This document shows, piece by piece, positions 23,911 to 36,065 of a DNA stretch of 64,000 nt. The notes under the pieces were generated by a model. It saw nothing but the letters and a program-made list of their open reading frames with translations. It made no database searches and had not been told where the DNA came from. Origin of the DNA: Nymphalis io (Eukaryota; Arthropoda; Insecta; Lepidoptera; Nymphalidae); the NCBI RefSeq assembly GCF_905147045.1, contig NC_065893.1, positions 1,302,001-1,366,000 on the forward strand, written 5' to 3'. Position 1 is the first letter of the stretch. Each line of letters begins with the position of its first letter. The position numbers and the translations under genes are program-made.

Positions 23911-24778
23911 TTTACCAGTAATATAAATAAGTAATGACCGATATCAGATAGGAGACCACGTTTTATAACTTATTGCTATACCTTAGAAGTTATTTATCTT
24001 CTACCAAAAGTAAGCATAACTCTAGATAAACAGCCGTCTTTAATTTTTATACGACTAATATTTTTTTTTGTTACTGGTTGTATACTCGCTTATACCCTTT
24101 AAAATGAATTGCAATGTATCAGGGACAAATGGACTTGCGCATACCCCCCACTTAAAGATATAATTATAACGATTGTAACACAAATATAAGCTGGTATATA
24201 AGGACGTAAAGTATAATAATCTGATTCTATCAAATTTATATTTTTATAGATTAAAGTTACCGCCCGCGGCTTTGGTGGCGTATTCTACGACGTCAAGTTT
24301 TAATCCTGAAACACAGATTGTGATGCTGCCTTGTAATAAACATGCAAGCAAATTAAATAATAATAAGACACCAAGAGCAGGTCTTTAGAAATACAAATAC
24401 AAGAAAAACAAAAGTATGTTATGTTGTAATTTAAAATAAAAATATATAACTTATTAAATCGTTACGAAATTATTATTACAAAAGCATAAAGTGAAACAAA
24501 ATATATAACAAGTATATATTATTACTATTATAATATCATTAAAAAACAAACGTATGTTCGTTCAAACATTCATTTGTATGTAAATTGCGTATCAAGATTG
24601 TGTGTTTGACGCAATCGGAACGAATCCATCGCCTTAAACGTTATTACGGTAATAAACACCTTATATAGCAGTGGGCAGTTTTATATGTATAAATGTAGCG
24701 TTTTACATGTTCGATAAAAATGAGTCTTTTGATAAAATTAAAAAAAAAAATTAGGTTTTTTATATAAATGAATTATTA

Positions 24779-25010
24779 CTTGGTGATCGAGCTTTATGTG
24801 AGTTCATCCATTCATGATATATTCTGCCGCAAAATAGCAATACTTAATATTGTTGTATTCCGGTTTGAAGGATGAGTGAGCCAGAGTAATTACAGGCAAG
24901 AGGGACATAACATCTTAGTTCCCACATATTGGCGATTTCTTACGATGCAAAAGTCTATACGCGGTGGGCACTCGTCATCAGGTGGCCCTTAAGGCTACCC
25001 ACTTAATACC
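24779..25010 (+). mobile_element. S1 element, internally deleted
   Basis: TTGGTGATCGAGCTTTATG, ATATTCTGCCGCAAAATAG, GAGTGAGCCAGAGTAATTAC and ATCAGGTGGCCC in order. The CCACCAACC-equivalent block is shortened. Confidence 0.8.
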
Positions 25011-25035
25011 ATCCATATAATATATCATAGAATAG

Positions 25036-25315
25036 CGCCGATATAGATAGTCCAGTGGTTAGAACGTGTGAATCTTAATCGATGATAGCGGGTTCGAGAC
25101 TAGGCAAATAACACTCAATTGATATGTGCTTAATTTGTGTTTATAATTCATTTCTTTCTCATGAAGGAAAACATCATGAGAGATCCTGTGTGTGAGTTTA
25201 ATTTCACAGAAATTCTGCCTTCCGTGTATCCACAAACACGCATTGGAGTAGCGTAGTGGAATAAGCTTCCAAACTCTTCTCAAAGGTTGAGGAGGTCTTA
25301 GCCTAAAACTGTTAT
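25036..25315 (+). mobile_element. S2 SINE, diverged
   Basis: Head TCCAGTGGTTAGAACG and GCGGGTTCGAGACTAGG, body through CACGCATTGGAGTAGCG, ending GAGGTCTTAGCC..CTGTTATT. Confidence 0.82.
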
Positions 25316-25321
25316 TTTTAC

Positions 25322-25480
25322 TAATAGCATAGTGCTATGTTACCGGTTCGGAAAGGAGATTCTATTACGTAGAACCGGCAAGAAAGTGCTTATTTTTATT
25401 CACGAGTATTGCCTTTACTGGTGACAGGACTGGTTCATTTTTGACCGGAGGGTCAGAATTGCCATTCCACACTTACGACC
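25322..25480 (+). repeat. Lepidopteran LINE-tail-like repeat
   Basis: TACCGGTTCGGAAAGGAGAT, GTAGAACCGGCAAGAAAG and a GGTTCATTTTTGACCGGAGG continuation; related to 17767-17850. Confidence 0.5.
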
Positions 25481-26354
25481 TAAATGTAAATAATTGTTAT
25501 GTATATTATTGCATGTTCTATTATCAATATTATTAATAATAGAAGAACGCACATTTGTTACGCGAATGAATAAAAACTGCATCTTCGATTCGTAACATTA
25601 AATAATTTTTACCACGCCTTAATTTTAGACGGAAAGTCCGCAGTATAATGCTTAATATTGCGATATTGATGAACTAAGCTTTTTTTAAATGCCAACTATA
25701 TTTTGCTAACCTTGAGCACACATGACTTACTAAATTTGAAAGATTTATGTCATCTGTAAAAAGTATTAATGTTGAAATATTATTAATATAATTAGTAATG
25801 ACAACTACAATGAACTCTGACTGAAGATCTTGTATGGGTCAACAGTCTATCAAGAACTAACAGGCCAATTCGAATTATTCGATAGTTTGTGAGTTGACGA
25901 AAATCATTATAATTTCTCGAACTATATATTCCATATTTTAAAAAGTGTATGTATTTAGCGCGAGTGATACCATAAGGCATAGTTTATTAAATTCAATTGA
26001 AATATTCTGATAGGAATTCATCGTATGATATTTTTACGATGGTATTGAAAATCGATTTACAAAAAATATTACATTTCATTTGGAACATTATTGCAGTCGT
26101 ATTTATTTTTTTTTTTATTTGATTCTTAATAAGTATTGAACCAAATCGAAACTGAACGCAGAAAACGATAAAATATCAAAAAGCGATATGCGACTATAAT
26201 AATTATAATATATAAATGATACACGCATCAAAATATTGTAGCGTCTGTTTACAATATGCACGAGGGAGATACGAGTCTTACATACTTGATAGCGTTAAAG
26301 TTAACTGCTGGAGCTTGTTACTTATTCGTTGTGATGTGATGTCCCCCTGATCGA

Positions 26355-26585
26355 TTTCGGCCACGGCAGCAAGTCTCACAAGAGCACTCTCTATTCCCTC
26401 ACTCTCATAATGCGATGCTCACAACCCGATACCAACGGAAGTAGTTCAGGCGCAGGACTAACCGTTGTACTAGCTTTTCGAGACACGAGATTGTACACAC
26501 TTCCAACTTCCAGACTGCGGGCTGCTATTAGGATCTTCGACAGAAAACTCAATAACTTTTATTCGCCTGACTTGCAATTGGACCT
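26355..26585 (-). mobile_element. S4 element
   Basis: GATTTCGGCCACGGCAGC, CACTCTCTATTCCCTCACTC, AGTTCAGGCGCAGGAC and CACTTCCAACTTCCAGACTG in S4 order, with a deletion after the first block. Confidence 0.75.
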
Positions 26586-27177
26586 ATGATGGATACGATG
26601 GATAACGTAATGTTAAATGTATGGAATTCACTAGACGACGCTGTTTTCATCCTATACAATCGTACTTAACGTCAACGCTGTCGAATTAGTAAAAATACTC
26701 GTAATAGGCGCATTGTTCTTACAGCATAAAGCTGTTCTTAAATTATATTGGTGTAGTAAAGTTGGATTCAGTTGCGTTATTTTATCAGTGATTACAAAAA
26801 CTATCAGTCCATGATTAGCACAAAAATACTGTTTGTATGTATATAATTGCTATTTATAAAATATGATGATATAATTATAATGTAAAAGGAAATCATGAGT
26901 AAGTGTACCCAGCTATAACTCTTTTTTTATTTTGTTTGTAGTAATCTAAATCGCGTAACTGGATTTCGAAATCGCGTATGCCACACGTACTTTCAAATTA
27001 CGTTTTTTTTTATTTTTGCTCTACGTCTTAATTTAATCTTATTTATATTTCAAATCATTTTTGTGTGCGTTTAAAGTTAAATAAACACGTGGTATTCATA
27101 ATATTCAATAAAGTTTTTTAATTTAGTATTCACTAGCACACAAGTAGTATGAAAAAAGGTCTATGTTTGTATATTTT

Positions 27178-27470
27178 ACTGGTGGTAGGGCTTTGTGCAA
27201 GCTTGTCTGGGTAGGTACCACCCACTCATCAGATATTCCAACGTAAAACAGCAGTATTTGATATTATTGTGTTCCGGTTTGAAGGGTAAATGAGCCAGTG
27301 TAATTACAGGCACAAGGGATGTAAAATCTTACTTTCCAAGGTTGCTGGCGCATTGGCGATGTAAGCGATGGTTGACATTTCTTACAATGCCAATGTCTAA
27401 GGGCGTTGGTGACCACTTACCATCAGCTAGCCTATATGCTCGTCCGCCTTCCTATTCTTTAAAAAAAATT
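27178..27470 (+). mobile_element. Full-length S1 element
   Basis: From ACTGGTGGTAGGGCTTTGTG to CGTCCGCCTTCCTATTC followed by an A-run. Confidence 0.9.
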
Positions 27471-28298
27471 ATCAAAACTAATGAAAACAAACACCACATT
27501 TTTATCTACGTAATCATGCTTGTAACATAATTTTTATTGTTTTTTTTAATATATGCTATATATATATAAATTTATTCGTTAAATTAATATTTGCTGAACT
27601 TTATTCAATAGCTAGAGGTATACGTTTATGACTTTATCCAATAGCCACGTTCTAAATAATGTTATAAAAGTATTCGTATGGTTATGGACAAGGTTAGATG
27701 CTATGAGCTTTTAAAGCAATAATTTAAGTCATAACATATAATAATATTAATAAAAATTAAGCAATATCAATAATAAAAGTTGTAACTGTTAACGGCACCG
27801 CCCTCCACAAATGAAACTTTTTATTGATCGTATGATGCGCACGCGCACTGTGCAACGCCAAGGTCATTTGCACACCCACAAGAAAGGAGGCTTCGTTTAA
27901 TGGGAGTGACGGAGTTACAACATTGTGAATGGACAAATCAACAACCGTATCTGTCATAAGAGTCGTAAGTTTTATTTGATTACGAGTTGTTCAACTACCC
28001 GCAGCTTTAAATTTTACTATGTAAGAGTAGTTGTGTTCTTCATATTTTTTTCATTTATTCATATTTGTATGACAATTATCTGTTTAAGCAAAACTGACTT
28101 CAAATAACACCAAACGGGAAATATTCACAATGAGTTTTCAAACAAGAAACGTATGTTTCAAATCGATTCGTAAATGGCAGTTCTGAGAAGCCAATTAAAA
28201 AAATACAATCAAATTGAGAACCTCTTGCTTCTTTTGAGTTCAGTTAAAAGTACGGTGTAATTGACCCAGTAGATAGAACGAGTAGCACTGAGCTTCCA
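27471..28298. other. Intergenic DNA with an unclassified CG-richer patch
   Basis: No gene recognised. 27790-27920 is markedly CG-richer than its surroundings and carries a 66-codon minus-strand frame (27757-27957) with no recognisable motif. Confidence 0.4.
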
Positions 28299-28302
28299 TA
28301 AC

Positions 28303-28340
28303 TTATATATATATATATATATATTATACTCGTATATATA
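28303..28340. repeat. (TA)n microsatellite
   Basis: A TA run at 28303-28324 with an interrupted continuation to about 28340. Confidence 0.9.
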
Positions 28341-30280
28341 ATATGAGATAGTTATTTTATATTAACAGTAATTTTCCTATAATTATTTTTTAAGAAATTG
28401 TATAAGCTAGATTTTCTTATAGATTTTATGTAACTGAGTTCAAAAAAAATAATTAATAGATGATGAAAAGGATGGAGATTTATTTAGATACAGGATAAAT
28501 AATAATTGAATTGTATTAAAATAATTATTTACATATTATGTTACATCTTTATTCTGTAATCTTATGACGCTTCAAAAGTTACTTATTTACAAACTTATAC
28601 TTTGATTTAGAATAAACATAAATATTACTAAAAATAAACTAATAAATTGGTTTTAAAATAAAGAATGTAAGTAATCTGATTCGGTGCAGAATGCCAATCA
28701 GTATAAATGTCAATTGAGTGTATTCAATAGTTTAATTTGTAATAACAAATTATTTATATAAGCTAAATGTGTTTTACATGATATTTATATGAATATATAC
28801 AATTGAAAATTAAAAAGAAATATATAACTCATGATCACGCGGAATAGTTTTATTAATCGCAATTCCAATCATTTGGGCGATAAAAAAGCCGACTTTTTTG
28901 TCACTCACATGTTTAATAAATGTTGTGCGCTATAACAAAAAAAAAATTTAAGCATTAACTGAATGATGAAAATATAATATATAAAAATATATTTACAAAA
29001 ATAAACGAATTTGCCAAGACAAGTCTTGGTCTTCAAATTCATTTATTTTTTCATATTTTAATCTTGAATAACATTTTACTCTCAAACTAAATCTTATAAT
29101 TTAGTTTATCAACAGAAAAAAAACATCGGATTCCGACTACATAGAGACGAAATAAGATTTTTTTTATTGTTTAAAAATATCCTGAATTTGAATCTGATTC
29201 CAGTGCTACCTACCGGGTCCAATAAAAACCCACAAACTCACTCAAACCCACAAAAAATCATCAAAATCGATCCAGCCGAACGAGTTCAGTGACATACCGT
29301 GTGTATGTACATATACATACAGATGAATTGTATATATAAATATGTTAATAATGCTTAGATTATTAAAATAATTGAAACTAAATTATTATTTTGGGTACCC
29401 AAGACTACATGGAATATAAAATTTCATACTATACAAAGATTTCATCTCATATAATTACGGTAATCTCGTATTACACGTGTTGATTTGCCAATCTAACGGT
29501 TGAAAGTGACAAGCGATTCGAGATTTGATTTTTTTTTTCTTTCCGAGCCAGCAGTGATGGCTTTAAAATATTTCATTATTAAAATATAAACCACATTATT
29601 AAATGGTATACTTTTTTTATAAATGGTATTTGTAAATGGAATTGTATCATTGAGACGTCTCGATTTACTCGATATAATATTATCGTACCAAAATAATATA
29701 AAGAGGTTTTGTAAAAAATATTTTTTGTTATGATTTTGTACATAAATATGCGTATAATTATTATATAAAGTGTGAAAAAGAAGGAAATAAAATTTGATTA
29801 AGCTAACAACATCAAATTGAATATGAATTTATAAAGAAAATATTTTTATGTAATATTTTGTATGGAAATCTATTCTCCGGCAAAAGGCTATTGAGGACAT
29901 AATAATAATCGCTTGTTCTTGTCGATTGAAGCGAATCGTTGGACGTCTGTCCGTTTTGCTCCATATACCGCCATACTTAGACGCGACATTGCAAAAGCCA
30001 CGCATTTTCGCAAGAACCATTAAAATTGTTCTTTTATTATTTTACCTTAATACTTTATTTTTAAAAGTAAAAGTATCAGTTAAAAGAGAATTTTTTGCTT
30101 CACAATTTTAACCAGTTATATGTATGAAGCGAAGTAAAAGTTAGTTTCTGTTAATTATCAGCGCAAATTAAGTTAGTAGATAATAAAAATCTTAATGCTC
30201 CTTAAGATTAAGAGTAGTTAGCTTTTGGAATTCATGACATTAGAAGTATATTACTGATAACTAAATTAAAGAAATTTTTT
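28341..30280. other. AT-rich intergenic DNA
   Basis: No gene seen. Contains an imperfect hairpin at about 29000-29048 (CCAAGAC / GTCTTGG core) and a dispersed repeat end at about 29205-29340 (ATCGATCCAGCCGAACGAG). Overlapping 60-codon frames on opposite strands at 29829-30111 have no protein features. Confidence 0.45.
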
Positions 30281-30286
30281 CGTTTT

Positions 30287-30542
30287 CGGCCATGACGGCC
30301 TTCAAATCCTTGAAGGAGACATATTATCGTGCAAAAGTGCGTCCGGAAAAACAAGTGCACTAACCTTTTTCTCACACTCTTAATCGTATAGCAAATCTGA
30401 TTTTGAACAACTTCAAGTACAAGACCAACGAGCTTAGGTTAGGCTGCTAGTGGCATGACATTGCTCGATGTGATTTATTGATAGGAAAACCAAATAACTT
30501 TTTAAGGCACGACCTGGAGCTCATGTCTACATCAACGAGGGC
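30287..30542 (-). mobile_element. Degraded S4 element
   Basis: TTCGGCCATGACGGCC, TCTCACACTCTTAATC, ACAAGACCAACGAGC and AAATAACTTTTTAAGGCACG in S4 order. Confidence 0.6.
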
Positions 30543-30711
30543 ATAAAAATATTGTTAGGCTTATTATTTTTTCTTTATTAACTTACAATGGTTACAATAA
30601 ATTCAACAAAAACCAGACAGTCTTACTTTCTTCTTTGGTTTAATTATTATTTTGTTTAATAGTTACATAATAAAATAAATGACCTGATGATAATTAAAAA
30701 AATAAAGTATC

Positions 30712-30766
30712 AATCTGCTTATGCTTCCCTGCTGGGCAAAGGTTCTTCTCCTTTTGGTGAGAAGGT
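30712..30766 (-). mobile_element. S2 3' fragment next to S1
   Basis: TCCCTGCTGGGCAAAGGTTC and CTTTTGGTGAGAAGG match the reverse S2 3' end. The rest of the element is missing; a full S1 follows within 5 bp. Confidence 0.6.
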
Positions 30767-30770
30767 ATGT

Positions 30771-31068
30771 ACTGGTGGTAGGGCTTTGTGCAAGCTCGTC
30801 TGGGTAGGTACCACCCACTCATCAGATATTCTACCGCAAAACAGCAATACTTGATATTGTTGTGTTTCGGTTTGAAGGGTGAGTGAGCCAGTGTAATTAC
30901 AGGCACAAGGGACATAAAATCTTAGTTCCCAAGGTTGGTGGCGCATTGGATATGTAAGCGATGGTTGACATTTCTTACAATGCCAATGTCTAAGAGCGTT
31001 GGTGACCACTTACCATCAGGTGGCCCATATGCTCGTCCGCCTTCCTATTCTATATAAAAAAAAAAATG
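30771..31068 (+). mobile_element. Full-length S1 element (best copy)
   Basis: Runs from ACTGGTGGTAGGGCTTTGTG to CCTTCCTATTCTATATAAAA and an A-run, with all S1 blocks intact. It serves as the reference for other S1 copies here. Well preserved, so probably young. No clear RNA polymerase III boxes, unlike S2. Confidence 0.92.
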
Positions 31069-31589
31069 TAGTTCGTTACACCACGCTACTACTGTTGTTA
31101 TGTTTAATGTAATATGGCACATATTCTGGATTGGTTGTTATTTGCTATGAATTCGCAGATGAAGATTTCAGGATCAACAGACTCATCATCAGTGAAAGTA
31201 AAACATAACAAATAAATGAAAAATTAAAATTGCCGAATCTATATTGCAGCCGGCTAATAAAAATACAACGCAATTACTGCACTGAAATCTTCAGCAATGA
31301 AAGTGGTTTTAAGCAAATCTTAGAATGTATTGTGTAATTAATATTTTCGCCTTTCATCTCGTTTCGAAACTGATACTAAGAAGGTCTGAACGAGGCAAAG
31401 CCACAACTATTAGCTTTCAAATAATTAGACCAGAAATGGACGTTTACATTCAAAACCACATATTAACAAGATAAAATAATTTCGGACAGGGGCGGTTTTT
31501 AAGAAAATTAGCCTTAAAGATAGATTTTGTCATTGAATTTTAAACAATTTATCAACTGACGTATCTTAAAATAGTTATTTTTATATAAG

Positions 31590-31735
31590 AGGGGGCAGAT
31601 GGGTAGGAGGCACTTTATGGAAAGTGACTACCACCACCCATGGACATCTGCAACACCGGAAGGCTTGCAGGTACATGAGGGCCTTTAAGGAATGAGTGGG
31701 CTCTTTTCTTGAAGGTTCATTCAATATCGTACACT
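31590..31735. mobile_element. LINE-related 3' fragment
   Basis: GGGGGCAGATGGGTAGG, ACCACCCATGGACATCTGC, AACACCGGAAGGCTTGCAGG and GCTCTTTTCTTGAAGGTTC, a widespread lepidopteran repeat end. Confidence 0.55.
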
Positions 31736-32980
31736 GAATGAAGAGGACGAGTTTAATTAATTAATTTAATTTAAAAAAAAACGCACACACATATTCATTA
31801 TAGTATATTATATTGTATAAGTTTAACTAAATAAAAAATATATTTTATATTTTTTAATTTTCATTCTTTCAAATCGTCACCTAAATCTATAAATCGTGTT
31901 TAAAAGCACACCTGCACTATAACGCCGCATTTAATGGCTGCTATTATGTCACAACATATTGTTGGGCTCTATATTTAAAACTATTGTTCTAAATTTAAAT
32001 AGGATTTTTACATTGATAATTTAATTCAACTAGACTTCGTGACTTCGTTAAGTTAGTTAGCGTACTTTAATCGTACCTTCGTAACGGTTGCTTGAACCGT
32101 TTGAAGGAAACAAACTTAAGAAATGCGATTATATACATTATGTTTATGGTATTTAAGAATATATTTGTATTGCAGTCTATTATTTCGCAACATGAAATAC
32201 TAGAAGGCTTCCTGGTGATCGAATTTTATGTCATTGATCATATAGTAAGAGGAACATTTTATTCAAACCAAATATATTTATAAGAATATTGATGTTAGTC
32301 TATCAATTATTGCTATCGATTGTCATAGATCTTTTTAGGCATTTCAAAAAAGGAAGCAGTTCTCTATTCATATTTTTTTGTTCATCTTTGTTCGAGATAT
32401 TTTTTTACCAGTTTGTCCATTTTCAACGACTCTTAACTACGTCTACCGATTTCGTTTTGTTTGTTGTTTCATTGCAGGGATTTAAATATATTTATTGTAA
32501 ATAACTATTACTTGAAATGATCGTAGAAATAACTACAATAAGTCAGTTTTTAAATTGAGCCAAAGTTTATTAATTCATTTATTGCTTTATTGCTTTGCTG
32601 GTCAAATGTATGTTTTTTTTGCCAATAATCGAGCTCGTATCGGTTAAAGTCGACCACACCCAAGCAGCGCACATAGACGTTTTACATCAAAAAATAATAA
32701 AAAACAGTCATTTCTATAATTCTAAATTCAATTTTATTTAATCTTTATTTATCCGTGGACAATGTTAATATTCATTATTCTTATCTTTCAAAATAATAAT
32801 AATATACGTCACAAACATACATGTGACGTTTATTATTATTTATAGACGTAACGTTATCTGTCTGTGTGCTTCAAAACTAGTAGTAATAATGCCTTGCATT
32901 TTTAATGCAATTTGGTGCGATCGATTTTTAATAATAATTTTAGGTTCAATGACACACCTGCTTCTATCTCTCTGGATATT
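31736..32980. other. AT-rich intergenic DNA
   Basis: No gene recognised; frames at 32092-32504 lack protein-like features. An imperfect inverted repeat centred near 32817 joins ATACGTCACA and TGTGACGT arms flanked by AAT/ATT runs. Confidence 0.45.
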
Positions 32981-32989
32981 TGTTATCAT

Positions 32990-33215
32990 TTGATAATATT
33001 CTACCGCCACGTAGCAATACTTTTTAATATTTGTATTGTAGGTTGAAGGATGAGTGAGCCAGTGTAACTATAAGTGCTAAGGCATAACATCTTATTTCTT
33101 AAATATGGTGATGCCTTGTTATGTAAGTTATCTAAGGGATGGATAATATTTCTTACAATGACAATAGGCAGTGGTGAACAATTATCAACAATTAGTTCAT
33201 TTGTCAGAACATATG
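32990..33215 (+). mobile_element. Degraded S1 element
   Basis: ATATTCTACCGCCACGTAG, GGATGAGTGAGCCAGTGTAA and ATTTCTTACAATGACAATAG in order. It lies about 320 bp upstream of the gene A promoter. Confidence 0.7.
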
Positions 33216-33532
33216 AAATAAAAAATATATATATTACAAAAATAAACTAGTCGGTCGTAATTTTTACTTTACTATCAATAAATAAAAAGTAAGTGTAATG
33301 CTTCATAGAAAAAATGATTTTGTATTTAAGGGATGAAAACTCACATCCCAGCACGGACACGCATGGTTGACGTGAGCATAGTCGTGAGATGTCGTTATAT
33401 GGCAGCTGTGAAAATTGATTTTTACACTTACGTTTAATAATGCTCTTAATGCCTATAAAAATTATATCAAAAATTAAATTGATTAACGTTCGGCGATATT
33501 GAATTCAATCTTTTATGCTTAATTAAATTTTG

Positions 33533-33540
33533 TATATATA
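33533..33540 (+). promoter_or_regulatory. TATA box of peptide gene A
   Basis: TATATATA lies 64 bp before the ATG, matching the 67-bp and 63-bp spacing in genes B and C. The surrounding sequence is more diverged from B and C than those two are from each other. Confidence 0.6.
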
Positions 33541-33596
33541 GCAATATTGGGATTGTGTGTGTACTGTGACAATAAGAGTATTGTTAACGAGGCAAC

Positions 33597-34502
33597 ATGA
33601 AGTACTTCATCATATTCTTTTTTTGCCTCGTCGCTGTAACAACTGTTATGGCACAGGGTAAGTTTTTTTCAATCTAAATAATAAGGAAATCACTAATAAT
33701 ATCATTTCTTTTTACTTCAATAATCTTTCAAATATAGTATGGTTTGATCAATGACGTTCTTTACCACTGGTAGCAGTCTACAATAATGCTACATAAAAAA
33801 TCAACACATTGTAAGAAACTAAAGGACGTTACATAAGCAAGCAAGTGATCAGTTTTTAGAGTTCATTAAACTTCAGCGATCACAATTTTCTTTATTAAGA
33901 TTTCTAACATAAAAATCCAATAATGAAGCAGCGTTATTGTACAAATTCTTATCCTTGAAAGTTTTTTTTTTGTTTTATGAAAATGACTAGTAAGGAATCA
34001 GTTGCTAAGTCTTAAAGATCATTTTCATAAATGTTAACCCGTCAGTTAATAATGACGTCTAAACTGACTGGCATGACCTAAAACGTGTCCAATGCGTCTA
34101 TTTCATCGAGTCAATCAATCGTCACCCATGTACAATGACAATGTTTCGTTGATATTTAAATAATTTCATAAAACACCAACTAACATAGAATCGAATATAT
34201 TATGATCACTAGAAATTGATTGCTGAATAATATCAATTCATAGAGGTTTTCAAAAAATGCTGCCAGAACTATATATGAATACCTGTTTACCCTGAGTATA
34301 ATAATTTAATAAAAATAACGTTATGTTTTCAGGTTCGAGCTACGCGACATGCTACAGCAATGACGATTGTAATCGAATGTGCTACCGAAGATGCGACCTC
34401 AACACTGTAGGCGTATGCAGCAACTACATCTGTTATTGCGCGCTTGTAAACCCATCACTGCCTCCTCCGATTCCAGGACCACTTCTATCGTCACGCCCTT
34501 GA
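33597..34502 (+). CDS. Cysteine-rich secreted peptide A (CSab-like, 2 exons)
   Basis: The coding exons are 33597-33657 and 34333-34502, with a 675-bp intron (GTAAGT..TTTTCAG) in phase 1 splitting a Gly codon. The product is 76 residues: a hydrophobic signal peptide of 19 residues ending VMA, then a mature part of about 57 residues. Seven cysteines follow C-x5-C-x3-C-x3-C-x7-C-x4-C-x-C, and a Pro-rich tail ends SSRP. The C-x3-C pair preceding a C-x-C pair is the CSab signature of defensins and short channel-blocking toxins; here one extra Cys sits four residues after the third. The gene is the first of three relatives (B at 37486, C at 49313). Mature charge is close to neutral, so a classical cationic antimicrobial role is not evident. 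Family membership is clear from architecture; function is unknown (immune, channel-modulating or reproductive peptide are all possible). Confidence 0.85.
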
Positions 34503-34563
34503 ATATAAAAAGTATTTTTTGACATTTAAAATGTTAATGAATACTTAACAATTTTACCTTCGA

Positions 34564-34588
34564 AATAAATTGTTTAAAAGGGAATAAA
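34564..34588 (+). terminator. Polyadenylation signals of peptide gene A
   Basis: AATAAA occurs at 34564-34569 and at 34583-34588, about 60-80 bp after the TGA stop. Confidence 0.7.
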
Positions 34589-35384
34589 AAAATTGTTCTA
34601 ATGAAAATTGATTTTGATTATTATTACAAAATTTTGTATTAAAAAATGTCGAATTGTCTAAATAAATTGTTTGATAGTTCATTTAAAAAAAAAAAACTGT
34701 TCATACATCCTTCATACATTTGATTTTTTGATTAAAAGTTTTTCGTGTTAAAGAAACTTTATTTCTCATTAAGAATCATATTCACTTACATGAGAACATA
34801 AAATAATTACAATAATTGCCTATCGGCGTAACAAGGTAACATTCATCGAGCATATTAGTAAAAAAGAAAGAAAAATACAGTTACGAATATTATATATAAC
34901 ACAGGGATCTTTAAACATTTGTTTTGAGGTTCGCGTGTCCTTTTCTTCATGCAAGAAAATTAACTGTTGTCTCTACAAAATGCCAATTACCAATACAACC
35001 TTTATAAGAGAGTAGAGCTGAAATGGTGGTTAGAATATATAGAATATATATATATGTATATATGAGTTTTCATGTATTTAATTTTGTCAATAATTATTCT
35101 CGTGCACGGTATTCTAGGAAAACATTCTTCATGAGTATGTCCCTTTAATACAATAATGCTAAGGATTATATAGAAGCGCTTCGTGTGTGACAACTCAATA
35201 AAACGCTAGTATTCTGACTTTTTTTCAAGCATAGTTAAAACTCGCCAATGCGCCGCTATCCGAGTCAGCTGTGAAGTGAATCTATAAATAATATTATTTA
35301 CATCGAAATGATTTTGAAATTTAATATATTTATTCCAATTACTATCCTACTCATATTATAGGCATACCAACACTAACACATTTT

Positions 35385-35665
35385 TAGAGTAATAATAATA
35401 ATAATATCCTGGAACATTATTCACACATAGCCATCTGATCCCAAACTAAACAGAGCTTGTACTATGGAAACAAGACAACTACATTTATTATTACAAGATA
35501 TACTACTTTTCTTTTGTAAATACATACTTATACAGCTAATTACACCCAGACTCGGGACAAACAGACATTTTCATGTACATAAATGTCTGTCATGGGTGGG
35601 AATCGAATCTTTTACCTTCGGCGTGAAAGGCAAGTAGCTACCAACTACGCCAATTGGCCCAAATT
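35385..35665 (-). mobile_element. S3 SINE
   Basis: Reverse orientation: (AAT)n then TCCTGGAACATTATTCACAC, GCCATCTGATCCCA, CCCAGACTCGGGACAAACAG, and a tRNA-like head at the right (GTGGGAATCGAATC, AAAGGCAAGTAGCTACCAAC, the complement of B- and A-box sequences). Confidence 0.82.
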
Positions 35666-35844
35666 CAAATAGAAGATTATATACCATTAATATTGTGACC
35701 CGAAAAATGCTATTGGATTGACTCGTGCCAACAACGAATAAGATAAAAGACATAAAAATCACAACACAGGCTTTTTAAAATTGTATATATTTAATGTAAT
35801 GTAATGTACACGTAACAAAAATCATAAAAACTTGCGGGCATTCC

Positions 35845-36065
35845 TTGCAAAGTAAGTAAACAAGCCGTTGCTCCTGCGCCTGAACTCTTTTCGGTCGTGT
35901 CGGATTGCCGTCCCATCGGCTTATGAGAGTTAGGGAATAGAGAGTGCACCTGTGTTTGCGCACACACTTGTGCACTATAATATCTCCTGCGTAGTTGGCT
36001 AATCTTTCTCAAGATTAGCCACCGTGGCCGAAATCGGTCTTGAGGACATTATTATTCCTCCCATG
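35845..36065 (+). mobile_element. S4 element
   Basis: CCTGCGCCTGAACTCTTTTC, GGTCGTGTCGGATTGCCG, TAGAGAGTGCACCTGTG and CACCGTGGCCGAAATCGG: the 54540 copy in opposite orientation. Confidence 0.8.

Noticed and set aside
28303..28340. AT dinucleotide tracts as origins or scaffold-attachment sites
   Set aside because: Simple microsatellites of a kind frequent in this AT-rich window; nothing specific supports such a role.
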